DNA of 6,610 nucleotides from Alistipes sp. (GCA_017380275.1 JAFOEH010000247.1:1-6610); one strand, 5' to 3'; shown: positions 1-6,610, counted from the first letter of the stretch. Made by a program: numbers and translations. The notes: generated from the sequence alone by a model not told the origin.

Positions 1-1
1 C

Positions 2-1252
2 CCCTTGCGTTACTATCTGGCGAGCGGGAGTGTGTCGCTGAGGCCCAACTTCGGAAATCTGCTTGTCAAGGTCGGTTCTGACCGTTCGACGGAGCGCGTA
101 AAGAGCCGTTTTGATGAGTATGTGGCCGAGGAATATCCCGATGTGTGGCTGCGCTCGTCACTCTTTAAGCTATCGCCCGTGCCCGATGCCACTATCGAGA
201 TAGGTTTTGTCGGAAATGATGTGGATACGCTTCTGCAACTGACCCATCAGGTCGAGCAGATTATGCGCGAGCGGCCCGATGCCGACAACGTGCGCAACAG
301 CTGGGGCAATCGCATCCCGACGTGGCTACCCGTCTATTCGCAGACCAAAGGACAGCGCATCGGCGTGGGGCGCAGCTCAATGGCGCAGTGGATTACGCTT
401 GCCACCGAAGGCTTTCGGATGGGTACGTTTCGTCGTGGTGATGAGCATATCCCGATTCTAATGAAAGACGAGGATTTCGACGACTACAACCTCTCCAACC
501 TGCAATCTATGCCCATCTTCTCGCAGAGCGGGAAGGTCTATTCGTTGGAGCAGGCGACCTCGCGCTTCGATTTCGACTACCGCACGGGTGTGGTGAAGCA
601 GCTCAACCGGAGGCGGGTGATGAAGGCGCAGTGCGATCCTCGCTCGGGAGTTAATACCCAGAGGCTTTATGAACAGATTCTCAGCGAGGTGGAGCGACGT
701 GTTGTCATCCCCGAGGGTTACGAGCTCAAGATCTTTGGTGAGCAGGAGTCGCAGCAGGAGTCGAATGAGGCGCTGGGGGAGTATATGCCGCTTACGCTGG
801 TGCTGATTTTTGTGGCTTTACTACTGTTGTTCAATAATTTCCGCGATCCTGTGATTATCCTTCTGATGCTGCCGCTCATATTCATTGGCGTTGTGGTAGG
901 GTTACTCGTGACAGCCAATCAGTTCGATTTCTTCTCTCTGTTGGGACTGCTCGGATTGGTGGGGATGAATGTCAAGAATGCCGTTATATTAGTCTCCACG
1001 ATCGACGAGGAGCGGGCATTGGGTGCCGGGGCGTACGATGCCCTGTGTCGGGCGGCGCGGGGACGATTGGTGCCCGTCTGCGTAGCCTCCGGAACGACCA
1101 TCCTTGCGCTGGTGCCGTTGCTCTTTGATTCGCTCTTTGCGAGTATGGCCGCCACGATTATGGGTGGACTGATGGTGGCGACGGTGCTGACGATGGTGGT
1201 GTTGCCCGTTGTATATGCCCTCTTTTACGGAATTAAACCTTCAACAGAATAA
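2..1252 (+). CDS. RND-family efflux permease (AcrB/HAE1-like), C-terminal part, 5' truncated by window edge
   Basis: Inner-membrane proton-driven drug/metabolite exporter of a tripartite pump. About 416 residues are visible of a family usually slightly over 1000. The frame is open to the window edge, so the TTG at position 5 is not a start. Counting from that codon, residues 1-255 are the second large periplasmic (porter/docking) region. Five hydrophobic segments follow at about 260-278, 283-303, 309-331, 355-374 and 381-408, matching TM8-TM12. The family signature is seen as GMNVKNAVILV (320-330) and RLVPVCVAS (354-362). K324 and R354 line up with AcrB K940 and R971 of the proton relay, while the position of AcrB T978 is alanine (A361). 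The TM4 aspartates would lie outside the window. The gene ends 3 bases before a TolC-like gene, so the two are probably one transcript. The family call is certain; the substrate cannot be told. Confidence 0.95.
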   Translation, partial: PLRYYLASGSVSLRPNFGNLLVKVGSDRSTERVKSRFDEYVAEEYPDVWLRSSLFKLSPVPDATIEIGFVGNDVDTLLQLTHQVEQIMRERPDADNVRNSWGNRIPTWLPVYSQTKGQRIGVGRSSMAQWITLATEGFRMGTFRRGDEHIPILMKDEDFDDYNLSNLQSMPIFSQSGKVYSLEQATSRFDFDYRTGVVKQLNRRRVMKAQCDPRSGVNTQRLYEQILSEVERRVVIPEGYELKIFGEQESQQESNEALGEYMPLTLVLIFVALLLLFNNFRDPVIILLMLPLIFIGVVVGLLVTANQFDFFSLLGLLGLVGMNVKNAVILVSTIDEERALGAGAYDALCRAARGRLVPVCVASGTTILALVPLLFDSLFASMAATIMGGLMVATVLTMVVLPVVYALFYGIKPSTE

Positions 1253-1255
1253 CCT

Positions 1256-2503
1256 ATGCGAATAGTTTTGTTATCTCTTATTCTCTGGCTTCCCGCCCTT
1301 GTGCGGGCGCAGATAACCCTGCAGGCCTACCGCGACAGCGTCTATCTGCGGAGTACCCGAATCGATTATGCCTCAGCCGAGCTCGATCGCTCTCAGTCGG
1401 AACTTGGGCGTGCCAAGAGGGGCTTCCTCCCTTCGCTCTCGGCAGCGGGATCGTTTACGACGGATTTGCGTCACACCTCGGTGGGCGAGCGTTGGGGCTT
1501 CGCTCTTCAGCCGCGTGTGGAGCAGACCATCTACGCGGGTGGTGCAGTGCGAGCGACCTATCGCAGAGCACAGACGCAGGCCGAGTCGAGTAGCGAAGCT
1601 CTGCGGCAGACGTGGCTTGAGGTGTGTTATGAGGCCGATGTGGCCTATTGGACTTTGTCGGCTATGCAACTATATGTGGCCTCTACGGAGGAGTATGTGT
1701 CCATTGTTTCGTCACTCTATGATGTTGTCAATGAGCGCTATCGCGAGGGGTATGTAGCCAAGAGCGATGTGTTGCAGGTCGAGGCGCGACTGAGTGAGGC
1801 GCGTTATGCCCTCATTGAGATTCGCAACGATTACGACGTGGCTCAACACCGATTCTACAACCTGCTGGGCGAGGAGCAGACATCGCAAGGCGGGGTGGAG
1901 CTGGGTAACTCAATCCTTGATTCGATGGCTATGCCCGAGCGTGTTGGGGTGGAGGAGTTGCTGTTAAGACGGCCCGATGTGGTGCGTTCGGAGCTCTCGG
2001 TTGGGATTGCCGAGCAGGGTGTGAAGGTGGCTAAATCGGCTTTTAATCCCCGTCTGACGGCCTCGATAGGCTCTTCGTGGCAGACCTACTCGCCGAATGT
2101 GGGTGGAAGGACCTATCTTGATGGGGCGCTTGTGGTGGGTATGAATGTGCCGATATTTCATTGGCGTGAGCGACGTTATGCGACATCTTCGGCTGAGGCC
2201 GTAGTGCGAGCGGCAGAGGCTGATTTGAGTCAAGCGAGGCGTGATGCGACACTCGAGGAGGCTGATAGCTGGAGCGATCTGACGAGCAGCCGTTCGCAGA
2301 TTCGCTCGTCGCTGCACAATCTGGCCATTGCCAGCGAGAACCTCTCAATCAGCACCTACTCCTATCGTGAGGGGCAGGCGACGGTTTTGGACGTCTTGCA
2401 GGCGCAGATCAGCTGGATTCAGATCTATACCAATGCCATAACCGCACGGTTCAACTACGCCGTAGCCTTATCCGAGTATATGCGCCTAACTGCCCAGCAG
2501 TAA
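1256..2503 (+). CDS. TolC-like outer-membrane efflux channel (OEP family)
   Basis: Trimeric outer-membrane duct that takes substrate from the RND pump across the periplasm and outer membrane. It is complete at 415 residues, a usual length. A signal peptide covers residues 1-18 (cleavage likely VRA|Q), and there is no lipobox cysteine. The two-fold internal repeat typical of TolC is visible: hinge-like FLPSLSA (57-63) and FNPRLTA (263-269), and the helix motifs YREGYVAKSDVLQVE (162-176) and YREGQATVLDVLQAQ (370-384). RRPDV (238-242) is the family motif that opens the second repeat. Between the repeats are long Ala/Glu/Ser-rich helices that should form the periplasmic tunnel. The start ATG lies 3 bases after the permease stop with no Shine-Dalgarno sequence, so translation probably depends on the upstream gene. 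Its partner is clear from position; the exported compound is not. Confidence 0.95.
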   Translation: MRIVLLSLILWLPALVRAQITLQAYRDSVYLRSTRIDYASAELDRSQSELGRAKRGFLPSLSAAGSFTTDLRHTSVGERWGFALQPRVEQTIYAGGAVRATYRRAQTQAESSSEALRQTWLEVCYEADVAYWTLSAMQLYVASTEEYVSIVSSLYDVVNERYREGYVAKSDVLQVEARLSEARYALIEIRNDYDVAQHRFYNLLGEEQTSQGGVELGNSILDSMAMPERVGVEELLLRRPDVVRSELSVGIAEQGVKVAKSAFNPRLTASIGSSWQTYSPNVGGRTYLDGALVVGMNVPIFHWRERRYATSSAEAVVRAAEADLSQARRDATLEEADSWSDLTSSRSQIRSSLHNLAIASENLSISTYSYREGQATVLDVLQAQISWIQIYTNAITARFNYAVALSEYMRLTAQQ

Positions 2504-2531
2504 AAAAAAGCCCGCCATTGAGCGGGCCTTT
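2502..2531. terminator. Bidirectional intrinsic terminator between convergent genes
   Basis: A perfect 6-bp GC stem, GCCCGC (2510-2515) and GCGGGC (2522-2527), encloses the loop CATTGA. Eight A residues (2502-2509) flank it on the left, so the minus-strand transcript reads stem-loop followed by eight U, an excellent intrinsic terminator for the OsmC-like gene. On the + strand the stem is followed only by CTTTGAGTTGTT, a weaker T-rich tail. AAA before and TTT after can extend the stem past one mismatch. The A-tract overlaps the TAA stop of the TolC-like gene. Confidence 0.85.
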
Positions 2532-2537
2532 GAGTTG

Positions 2538-2948
2538 TTACACCTTTGTTGTTTCGGTGCTGACGATTGCTATCTGGTGCGACACGGGGGCGATATAGCC
2601 CAACATCGCAACCATTCCGCAGGCATACTCCTGTGCGTGGTTGATGGCCTGGCTTATGGCTTGTTGCTCGCTGAGTGTGTGGCACTCGACGTTGTACGAT
2701 AGGCGAAAGCTGCGAAAGACGCTGCTCGCCTGCAGCTTCTCCGTGTCGAGCGTACCCTCGGCAGTGATCTCCATTGTCTTGGGAGTGATGTTCTCCTTGC
2801 CGAGAATACCCATCACCGTCAGGCCCGCACATTGGGCCGCGGCGTAGAGTAGTAATGCTTTGGGATTAAGGTCGTCGGCTCGGGCCGTGCCAGGCAGACG
2901 GAAACGACCGTTGCGAAGCGTGAGAGTAACTTTTTGTGTGTTGTTCAT
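2538..2948 (-). CDS. OsmC-superfamily protein, YhfA-like
   Basis: Small cytoplasmic protein of the OsmC/Ohr fold, 136 residues, near the family's usual length of about 140. OsmC and Ohr proper reduce organic hydroperoxides with a cysteine pair; the YhfA-like branch has no settled role. The long central helix contains NPKALLLYAAAQC (28-40), whose C40 aligns with the peroxidatic cysteine. C110 in QEYACGMVAML (107-116 region) aligns with the second (resolving) cysteine of the CPV motif, although the Pro is absent. A third cysteine, C89, is present. The Glu of the Ohr/OsmC NPE motif, ten residues before the first cysteine, is Lys (K30). With the LLLxAxxxC pattern, this favours the YhfA-like branch over true Ohr. 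The start ATG (2946-2948) gives a full-length domain; the upstream sequence is A/T-rich without a Shine-Dalgarno. It is a single-gene unit, convergent with the efflux operon and divergent from the TPR operon. No transmembrane or signal segment is seen. Confidence 0.85.
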   Translation of the reverse strand: MNNTQKVTLTLRNGRFRLPGTARADDLNPKALLLYAAAQCAGLTVMGILGKENITPKTMEITAEGTLDTEKLQASSVFRSFRLSYNVECHTLSEQQAISQAINHAQEYACGMVAMLGYIAPVSHQIAIVSTETTKV

Positions 2949-3033
2949 CGTGAAAAATTTATGATTCTCGAATTTTGTTCAGCCCCACCCACTATCGGGC
3001 AGGATGCTTCGGAGCACATATAGGCTCAAAAGC

Positions 3034-3055
3034 ACAATAATGTGATGACAATAAT
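3034..3055. repeat. Two direct copies of ACAATAAT in the divergent intergenic region
   Basis: ACAATAAT occurs at 3034-3041 and 3048-3055, a 14-base period. The first copy also sits in an imperfect 12-base palindrome, CACAATAATGTG (3033-3044). It lies just upstream of the promoter of the TPR gene and upstream of the OsmC-like gene, so it could be an operator. In A/T-rich spacer DNA it could also be chance. No regulator is encoded in the window. Confidence 0.35.
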
Positions 3056-3062
3056 CGTTCCT

Positions 3063-3097
3063 TTGTTGTGCAATTTGAGGTAAAATGGTTACCTTTG
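3063..3097 (+). promoter_or_regulatory. Bacteroidota-type promoter for the TPR/barrel operon
   Basis: TACCTTTG at 3090-3097 is a perfect match to the -7 consensus TAnnTTTG of the primary sigma factor in Bacteroidota. TTTGTTG at 3062-3068 gives a -33-like TTG, with 21 bases between TTG (3066-3068) and the -7 box. Transcription would start near 3102-3105, leaving an A/T-rich leader of about 15-18 bases before the ATG at 3120 and no Shine-Dalgarno. The rest of the 171-base spacer shows no equally good promoter for the minus-strand gene; the nearest box, TGCTTTTG (complement of 3027-3034), has a mismatch and poor spacing. Confidence 0.7.
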
Positions 3098-3119
3098 TCC
3101 TATATAAACAGCCTATAAT

Positions 3120-6107
3120 ATGCGAAGAAAAATATTTCTATTTTCGTTGCTCATTCTCTCGTTGAGTCTGCCTGCGGTGAAGGCCCAGGTGCGGACTGCG
3201 GATGAGGCTCTGAAACGTGCTGTGTCGCTCTGCGACTATGGCCATTGGATCGAAGCTCGTCAGGAGTTGCTGCGTCTGCGCGAGAAGCTCTCGTCGGTGG
3301 AGGATAGGGAGCAGATTGAGCGTGTGGATTACTACCTTGCCTTGTGCGAGGATGAGCTCCAGATAGAGAGTGCCGAGGCACGCCTGCGACGTTTCCTGGC
3401 CGAGAATGGCGGCTCGTCGTATGCCAACGATGTGCAGTATGCACTGGGCGACCACTACTGTATGCTTGGCGATGATGCTATGGCCGAGAGAGAGCTGGCA
3501 AAGGTCGATTACAATATGCTCTCGCCCCAGCAGCGCGACCGATACGATCTGCGTATGGGATATATGGCATTTATGCGAGGCGACTACGATGAGTCGGAGC
3601 GTTACTTCTTAAGAATAGTCCCCAGCAGCGAGTATGCCGACCACGCCACCTACTACAAATCCTATATGGCCTACGCCCGAGGTGAGCTCTCTGTGGCACG
3701 TCGAGGCTTCGAGTCGCTTCGAGAGAGCCGCATATATGCCGATTTGATGCCTTTCTACGTTATGCAGATCGACTTCAAGGGCGGTGACTACCGTGCCGTG
3801 GTGGCAAGTGGCGATGAGCTGATGCAACGTACCACGCCCGAGCAGACGCTCCAGATCAACCGTATGATGGCCGAGTCGTGGTTCCAGCTTCAGGACTATC
3901 AGGCAGCGGTGAAGTATCTCCGCGCTTATCGATCGGCCGGAGGCGTGATGGGCCGCGTGGAGAACTACATAATGGGATATTCGCTCTACCGTCAGGCGCT
4001 CTACGCCGAGGCTCTGCCGCATCTGCGTGAGGCTTGCGGAAAGGATGATCAGCTCACGCAGAATGCGTCGTACCACTTGGCAGACTGCTATCTGCGAGCT
4101 GGCGATAAGACCAACGCAATGCACTCGTTTGCAATGGCTTCGAGTGCGGCTTTTGATAAGGCGATTGCCGAGGATGCACTGTTCAACTACGGTAAGTTGC
4201 AGTACGAGCTGGGCGGTGGCCACTTCAACGAGGCTATCAACGTGCTGAGTCGATATATGGCCCTCTATCCCCGCAGTGAGCGATTGTCGGAGGTGCGTAA
4301 GTTGCTCGTTGCGGCCTACTACAACTCGCACAACTATGCCGAGGCTTACGACGCCATCAAGAGTATGCCCGAACCCGATGGGGAGGTGCTGCTGGCATTG
4401 CAGAAGATCGCCTACTTCAATGGTCTGGAGGCCTATGCCGAAGGCGATTTGCAGCGTGCCGAGGGCTCGCTCGCGGAGTCACTCTCGGTCGGCTCTAACG
4501 CCCAGTATTCGGCTCTGGCGTCGTTCTGGCTGGGTGAGATTGCCTACTCGAAGGGCGATAGCGGTGTGGCGTTGCAGCGCTACCGCAACTACATCGCCCG
4601 TGCTCCACGCAGTAGTCGGGAGTATGCTATGGCGCTCTACAATATGGGTTATTGCTACTTCAACAGTGGCGATATGGCGGCTGCGGGCAAGGCCTTCGAT
4701 GACTATCTGGCTGTGCGTCCTACGCGGGATGGTTACTTCGCCGATGCCCTTTCGCGCCGAGGCGATGCCTATTATGCGGAGCGTGAGTTCGAGCGTGCCG
4801 TAGAGTGCTACAACCGTGCTATGGCGGTCGATGTGCCGCAGCGTTACTACGCACAATATCAGCGAGCTATAACGCTCGGTGTGCAGAATCGTAGGCAGGA
4901 TAAGATAGCGGCGCTGCGCTCGATCGTGGGTGCCGACAGGGGAGATTATGTGGATGATGCGACCTATGAATTGGGCCGAACATATATAGCCGAGGAGAAC
5001 TACTCGGAGGGTGTGCGAGTGCTGGAGCAGTTTGTGGAGGAGTATCCCAACTCGACGCTTGCGGCCGATGCGTTGTCGAATCTGGGATTGGCGTATCTGA
5101 ATCTGGGTCAGCGCGATAAGGCCCTTGAGTACTACGACCGTGTGGTGAGCCTCTCGCCGCAGTCGTCGCAGTCGAAGGGTGCACTCGATGGAATACGCGA
5201 TATATATATGGCTCGTGGCGATGCTGACGGCTACTTCAACTATGCCGAGCGTCGTGGCGTGGAGACCAATCTGAGCGAGATGACACGCGACTCGATGTCG
5301 TATGCAGCGGCGCAGAAACTCTACCTCGACGGCAAGACGCGGGAGGCTTCGCAGAGTCTGCAGAACTATATTCGCAACTACCCGAAGGGATATTACCGTC
5401 AGGATGCTCTCTTCTTCCTGGGCGACTGTCAGGTGCGTGAGGGCGAGGAGGATGCGGCCATAAAGACTCTCTCGGAACTCGCTGCGATGGGTAAGACGCA
5501 GTACTCGGAGCGAGTGCTCGATAAGCTCTCTGCAATGTGTTACGAGCGTGAGCGATATGCGGAGGCTGCCGTAGCCTACCGCCAGCTTTACGATGAGGCC
5601 TCGACCGAGGCGGCCAAGACCAATGCTGCTACGGGATATGTAGCCTCGACTTTGAAGGTGGCCGACGATGAGAAGATGGTTGCGATGGCCGACGAGGTGG
5701 AGCGTATGAGCGCAGTGAGCGACGTGGCACGTCGCAAGGCCCGCTATGCGAAGGCCTCGGTGCTGGATCGCAGGGGTGATGAGAGTGCGGCGATGGCGAT
5801 CTTTAAGACGCTCGCGGCGGAGACTCGCTCGGCAGAGGGTGCGGAGGCGCGTTACCGCTTGATAAAGGCCGAGTTCGAGGCCAAGAACTACGACCGAGCC
5901 GAGAATATGGTCTATGAGTTTTCGGATAGCAACACCCCGCAGAACTATTGGCTGGCCAAGGCCTTCATCCTGCTGGGCGATATCTATATGGCGCGTGAGG
6001 ATGCGTTCCAGGCTCGTGCCACCTATCAGAGTGTTGTTGATGGCTACTCGCCCGCCGACGATGGTATCGTCGATGAGGCCAAGGCTAAAATTGCTAAAAT
6101 GGAGTAA
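3120..6107 (+). CDS. Large secreted TPR-repeat protein (periplasmic scaffold)
   Basis: A 995-residue exported protein with no recognisable enzyme domain. Residues 1-22 form a signal peptide (KIFLF hydrophobic core, cleavage likely VKA|Q); there is no lipobox cysteine and no further membrane segment, so the product should be soluble in the periplasm. The rest is a nearly unbroken solenoid of helix-turn-helix units of about 34 residues, roughly 20-25 of them. The clearest match the TPR/CpoB-BamD consensus: 101-132, 243-272, 463-496, 502-534, 539-572, 613-646, 650-683, 761-793 and 944-977. They show the usual LGxxYxxxGDxxxAxxxFxxxxxxxP pattern, for example LGLAYLNLGQRDKALEYYDR at 655-674. Such arrays bind proteins, so a scaffold, chaperone or assembly role is inferred. 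Its own promoter precedes it and its stop overlaps the next gene's start region, which points to a partner in the outer membrane. No gene name is recognised. Confidence 0.93.
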   Translation: MRRKIFLFSLLILSLSLPAVKAQVRTADEALKRAVSLCDYGHWIEARQELLRLREKLSSVEDREQIERVDYYLALCEDELQIESAEARLRRFLAENGGSSYANDVQYALGDHYCMLGDDAMAERELAKVDYNMLSPQQRDRYDLRMGYMAFMRGDYDESERYFLRIVPSSEYADHATYYKSYMAYARGELSVARRGFESLRESRIYADLMPFYVMQIDFKGGDYRAVVASGDELMQRTTPEQTLQINRMMAESWFQLQDYQAAVKYLRAYRSAGGVMGRVENYIMGYSLYRQALYAEALPHLREACGKDDQLTQNASYHLADCYLRAGDKTNAMHSFAMASSAAFDKAIAEDALFNYGKLQYELGGGHFNEAINVLSRYMALYPRSERLSEVRKLLVAAYYNSHNYAEAYDAIKSMPEPDGEVLLALQKIAYFNGLEAYAEGDLQRAEGSLAESLSVGSNAQYSALASFWLGEIAYSKGDSGVALQRYRNYIARAPRSSREYAMALYNMGYCYFNSGDMAAAGKAFDDYLAVRPTRDGYFADALSRRGDAYYAEREFERAVECYNRAMAVDVPQRYYAQYQRAITLGVQNRRQDKIAALRSIVGADRGDYVDDATYELGRTYIAEENYSEGVRVLEQFVEEYPNSTLAADALSNLGLAYLNLGQRDKALEYYDRVVSLSPQSSQSKGALDGIRDIYMARGDADGYFNYAERRGVETNLSEMTRDSMSYAAAQKLYLDGKTREASQSLQNYIRNYPKGYYRQDALFFLGDCQVREGEEDAAIKTLSELAAMGKTQYSERVLDKLSAMCYERERYAEAAVAYRQLYDEASTEAAKTNAATGYVASTLKVADDEKMVAMADEVERMSAVSDVARRKARYAKASVLDRRGDESAAMAIFKTLAAETRSAEGAEARYRLIKAEFEAKNYDRAENMVYEFSDSNTPQNYWLAKAFILLGDIYMAREDAFQARATYQSVVDGYSPADDGIVDEAKAKIAKME
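6101..6104 (+). promoter_or_regulatory. Shine-Dalgarno-like GGAG inside the end of the TPR gene
   Basis: GGAG lies in the last codons of the TPR gene, 5 bases before the ATG at 6110 and only 2 bases before the ATG at 6107. The spacing favours 6110 as the start of the barrel gene. It is the only SD-like site at a gene start in this window, where the others lack one, and it would help re-initiation after the TAA at 6105-6107. Confidence 0.4.
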
Positions 6108-6109
6108 TG

Positions 6110-6610
6110 ATGAGAAGAGTACTTTATATATTGCTGGCGGCTGTGGTCCTGCCCCTGAGTGCCGCAGCGCAGGTGTCGAAGCAGGTCGAGGTGTCGAAGG
6201 ATTACACCCCCAGCGTGAGCACGGCACAGAAGATGGCCATCGTGCCCGATATGACCGATACGGTGAAGATGCGCCCCGACATAGATTATTCGATCGAGCC
6301 ACGCACGTTCCAGACTTCGCTCTTGACCGAGAACTTCAAGCCTGCGACAATAACCTATTGGGACTACTACCGTGCCCGACCTCTGTATGTGCGTCTGGCT
6401 TCGGGTGCGCCTCTGGCCAGCGAGGCTGATGTATATGTGTCGGCTTTCAATAAGGATCGTGGCTACGCTATGGCCTACATTAACCATTGGGGCGACTACC
6501 GCAACCGCATCAATATGGCCGGAGAGAAGGTCTCGGAGCGAACGACAGAGATGAGCAACCGTGTGGGTGGCCGTGCAGGTCTGTTCGTGGGACGTCATAC
6601 GCTGGAGCTC
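6110..6610 (+). CDS. Exported outer-membrane beta-barrel protein (TonB-dependent-receptor-like), N-terminal part, 3' truncated by window edge
   Basis: The frame is open from tandem ATGs at 6107 and 6110 to the window end, giving 167-168 residues. I chose 6110 because GGAG is well spaced from it; 6107 would overlap the TPR stop by one base. Counting from 6110, residues 1-20 are a signal peptide (MRRVLYILLAAV core, cleavage likely AAA|Q). The mature N-terminus has VEVSKDYTPSVSTAQK (about 25-40), then a short D/P-rich linker (IVPDMTDTVKMRPDIDYSI). From about residue 88 amphipathic strands alternate with turns: PLYVRLASG, ADVYVSAFN, YAMAYINHWGDY and GRAGLFVGRHTLEL. This resembles, from memory, a Bacteroidota family often labelled TonB-dependent receptor, with a (V/R)xxxYTPxVxxAxK start. 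No plug domain or carboxypeptidase-like domain is visible before the strands begin. It is translationally coupled to the TPR gene. Function is unknown; the barrel call is inference from strand pattern. Confidence 0.75.
   Translation, partial: MRRVLYILLAAVVLPLSAAAQVSKQVEVSKDYTPSVSTAQKMAIVPDMTDTVKMRPDIDYSIEPRTFQTSLLTENFKPATITYWDYYRARPLYVRLASGAPLASEADVYVSAFNKDRGYAMAYINHWGDYRNRINMAGEKVSERTTEMSNRVGGRAGLFVGRHTLEL

Noticed and set aside
5..7. TTG as a start codon for the permease
   Set aside because: The frame is open to the window edge and the protein begins in the middle of an RND periplasmic domain, so the true start lies upstream.
2455..2832. 125-codon minus-strand frame overlapping the OsmC-like gene in another frame
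   Set aside because: It runs through the terminator hairpin into the TolC-like gene, while the 2538-2948 frame gives a proper OsmC fold with both cysteines.
3005..3016. Small hairpin TGCTTCGGAGCA in the intergenic region
   Set aside because: Only a 4-bp stem with no U-tract, too short to be a terminator or riboswitch; likely chance.
2949..3119. Riboswitch or small RNA in the divergent spacer
   Set aside because: Only 171 bases, with no conserved riboswitch core that I recognise and a predicted + leader of under 20 bases.
3609..4331. 240-codon open frame on the minus strand inside the TPR gene
   Set aside because: Antisense shadow of the same repeat protein; no recognisable domain, no promoter and no plausible start context.
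4479..6302. 607-codon open frame on the minus strand opposite the TPR and barrel genes
   Set aside because: It is antisense to a clear TPR solenoid with signal peptide and promoter. Its translation is rich in His/Arg/Leu/Ile without domain pattern, as expected from the mirror of Glu/Ala/Tyr-rich coding sequence, and it crosses the gene junction.
5914..6429. 171-codon + strand frame across the TPR/barrel junction
   Set aside because: It overlaps two well-supported genes in another frame, and its translation is Arg/Pro-rich and low in structure.
6044..6598. 184-codon minus-strand frame opposite the barrel gene
   Set aside because: The + strand frame here has a signal peptide and barrel-like strands and continues to the window end; this is its shadow.

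Overview
The window looks like part of a Bacteroidota chromosome, most likely order Bacteroidales. Three things point there. A TAnnTTTG-type -7 promoter element stands in front of the large + strand gene at 3120. Shine-Dalgarno sequences are mostly absent. The 3' half carries a large periplasmic TPR gene overlapping a plug-less-looking outer-membrane barrel gene, a combination I associate with this phylum. The moderately GC-rich coding sequence and codon style would fit an Alistipes-like member of the Rikenellaceae, but that genus guess is weak.

Layout. Positions 2-1252 (+) hold the C-terminal part of an RND-family efflux permease whose start lies outside the window. After a 3-base gap, 1256-2503 (+) encodes a complete TolC-like outer-membrane efflux channel. 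These are the permease and exit duct of one tripartite pump; a periplasmic adaptor gene would be expected just upstream, out of view. A hairpin with an A-tract/T-rich arrangement at 2502-2531 separates this operon from a convergent minus-strand gene, 2538-2948, which encodes a small OsmC-superfamily (YhfA-like) protein. A 171-base divergent intergenic region (2949-3119) follows. It contains a good Bacteroidota promoter for the rightward operon and a pair of 8-base direct repeats.

Positions 3120-6107 (+) encode a 995-residue secreted protein made almost entirely of TPR-like helical repeats. Its stop codon overlaps or abuts the start of the last gene (6107/6110 to the window end), an exported protein whose visible part begins with a conserved-looking VEVSKDYTPSV segment and then turns into beta-barrel-like strands. 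These two genes are almost certainly co-translated and probably form an envelope module: a periplasmic TPR scaffold plus an outer-membrane barrel. I know of no defined function for that pair, and it is the most interesting part of the window.

I saw no RNA genes, CRISPR arrays, insertion sequences or attachment sites.
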